64,000 nt of DNA, from NCBI RefSeq assembly GCF_000445995.2, contig NC_022080.4, positions 3,064,001-3,128,000 of the forward strand, in the 5' to 3' direction. This document shows, in pieces, positions 63,799-64,000 of this stretch. The notes beneath the pieces are model-generated. The model was not told where the DNA came from, did not search any database, and saw nothing but the letters and a program-made list of their open reading frames with translations. The translations under genes were made by a program, and so were the position numbers. This DNA comes from Geobacillus genomosp. 3. Lineage in GTDB: Bacteria; Bacillota; Bacilli; Bacillales; Anoxybacillaceae. Positions within the stretch are counted from its first letter, which is position 1, and each line of letters starts with the position of its first letter.

Positions 63799-64000
63799 CT
63801 ACCACCAATTGAATCCGTCCTCTTCCAGTAACCGATGAGAAGCCTCTGGCCCCATTGAACCTGAACGATACGAATGAAGGGGAAGGAGATTTCCCTCAAA
63901 TGCCTCTAAAACAGGCTGTACCCACTTCCAAGAAAGTTCAACTTCTTTCCAATGAGCAAAGAAAGTCGAATCGCCTCGCAAAGCATCAAAAATTAACAAT
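63799..64000 (-). CDS. zwf: Glucose-6-phosphate 1-dehydrogenase, C-terminus (partial)
   Basis: The 66 residues visible (LIFDALRGDSTFFAHWKEVE ending LLEEDGFNWW) match the end of Zwf. The rest lies beyond the window. It oxidises glucose-6-P to 6-phosphogluconolactone, supplying the substrate for gndA about 140 bp downstream. Together with pgi it forms an oxidative pentose-phosphate set. Confidence 0.9.
   Translation of the reverse strand, partial: LLIFDALRGDSTFFAHWKEVELSWKWVQPVLEAFEGNLLPLHSYRSGSMGPEASHRLLEEDGFNWW

Overview
The window looks like a chromosomal segment of a thermophilic, moderately high-GC Bacillaceae, most likely Geobacillus. The reasons are G+C-rich codons in the first 46 kb, recognisable Bacillus orthologues (ssbB, ywpF, a yclM-type aspartokinase, the ArsR/Acr3/ArsC operon, mnaA), SLH-anchored surface enzymes, and IS families common in that genus. 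Species assignment is inference; no 16S, tRNA or rRNA gene is present, and I see no CRISPR array.

Layout. 0-7.3 kb holds cell-envelope genes: the 3' end of a secreted protein, an SLH-anchored subtilase, an SLH/SH3/amidase_3 autolysin, UDP-GlcNAc 2-epimerase and a four-repeat NlpC/P60 hydrolase. 7.5-14.6 kb holds an XRE regulator, ssbB, ywpF, a class D sortase with its LPDTA substrate, aspartokinase, and DUF1284 and hypothetical proteins. 14.7-18.7 kb is an aldehyde dehydrogenase gene and its usual DUF779 neighbour, separated by a complete IS6-like element with an 8-bp target duplication. 18.9-21.6 kb is an efflux operon: a 46-codon ORF, a TetR regulator and a DHA2 pump, with palindromic operators. 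21.8-35 kb is sugar uptake and sensing: a ROK fructokinase, a sugar ABC transporter, a sensor binding protein with a YesM/YesN-type kinase and regulator, a TDT transporter, a GH4 glycosidase and its RpiR-type regulator. Two remnants of Rpn-type nuclease genes also lie here. 35.4-40.5 kb is a 2-oxoacid dehydrogenase operon (E2-E1alpha-E1beta) followed by a GlcD-like FAD oxidase, behind a CcpA-like site. 40.6-46.6 kb has a decapitated glyoxalase gene, a decaying HepT/MntA module, a Gfo/Idh oxidoreductase, the ars operon, a DUF1360 protein and a PemK-like pair.

From 46.7 to 60.6 kb the DNA is a scrapyard of mobile elements (IS1634-, IS982-, ISL3-, IS110- and IS4-type, plus two miniature palindromic elements). 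Embedded in it is AT-rich cargo: an Rrf2-mnmA-LLM oxidoreductase-SDR-TIM-barrel cluster and the most interesting object in the window. That is a 21-codon gene with a perfect ribosome-binding site, followed after a hairpin by a hypothetical gene, a 12-TM-like permease and the first 44 codons of what looks like a DUF692/MNIO enzyme. It reads as a small RiPP-like cluster whose MNIO gene was cut by the IS1634 element and whose promoter was split by the IS982 element.

60.6-64 kb carries a truncated Tat-dependent PhoX gene with a Pho-box-like promoter and then an AT-rich pgi-gndA-zwf group (upper glycolysis/oxidative pentose phosphate), probably acquired together.
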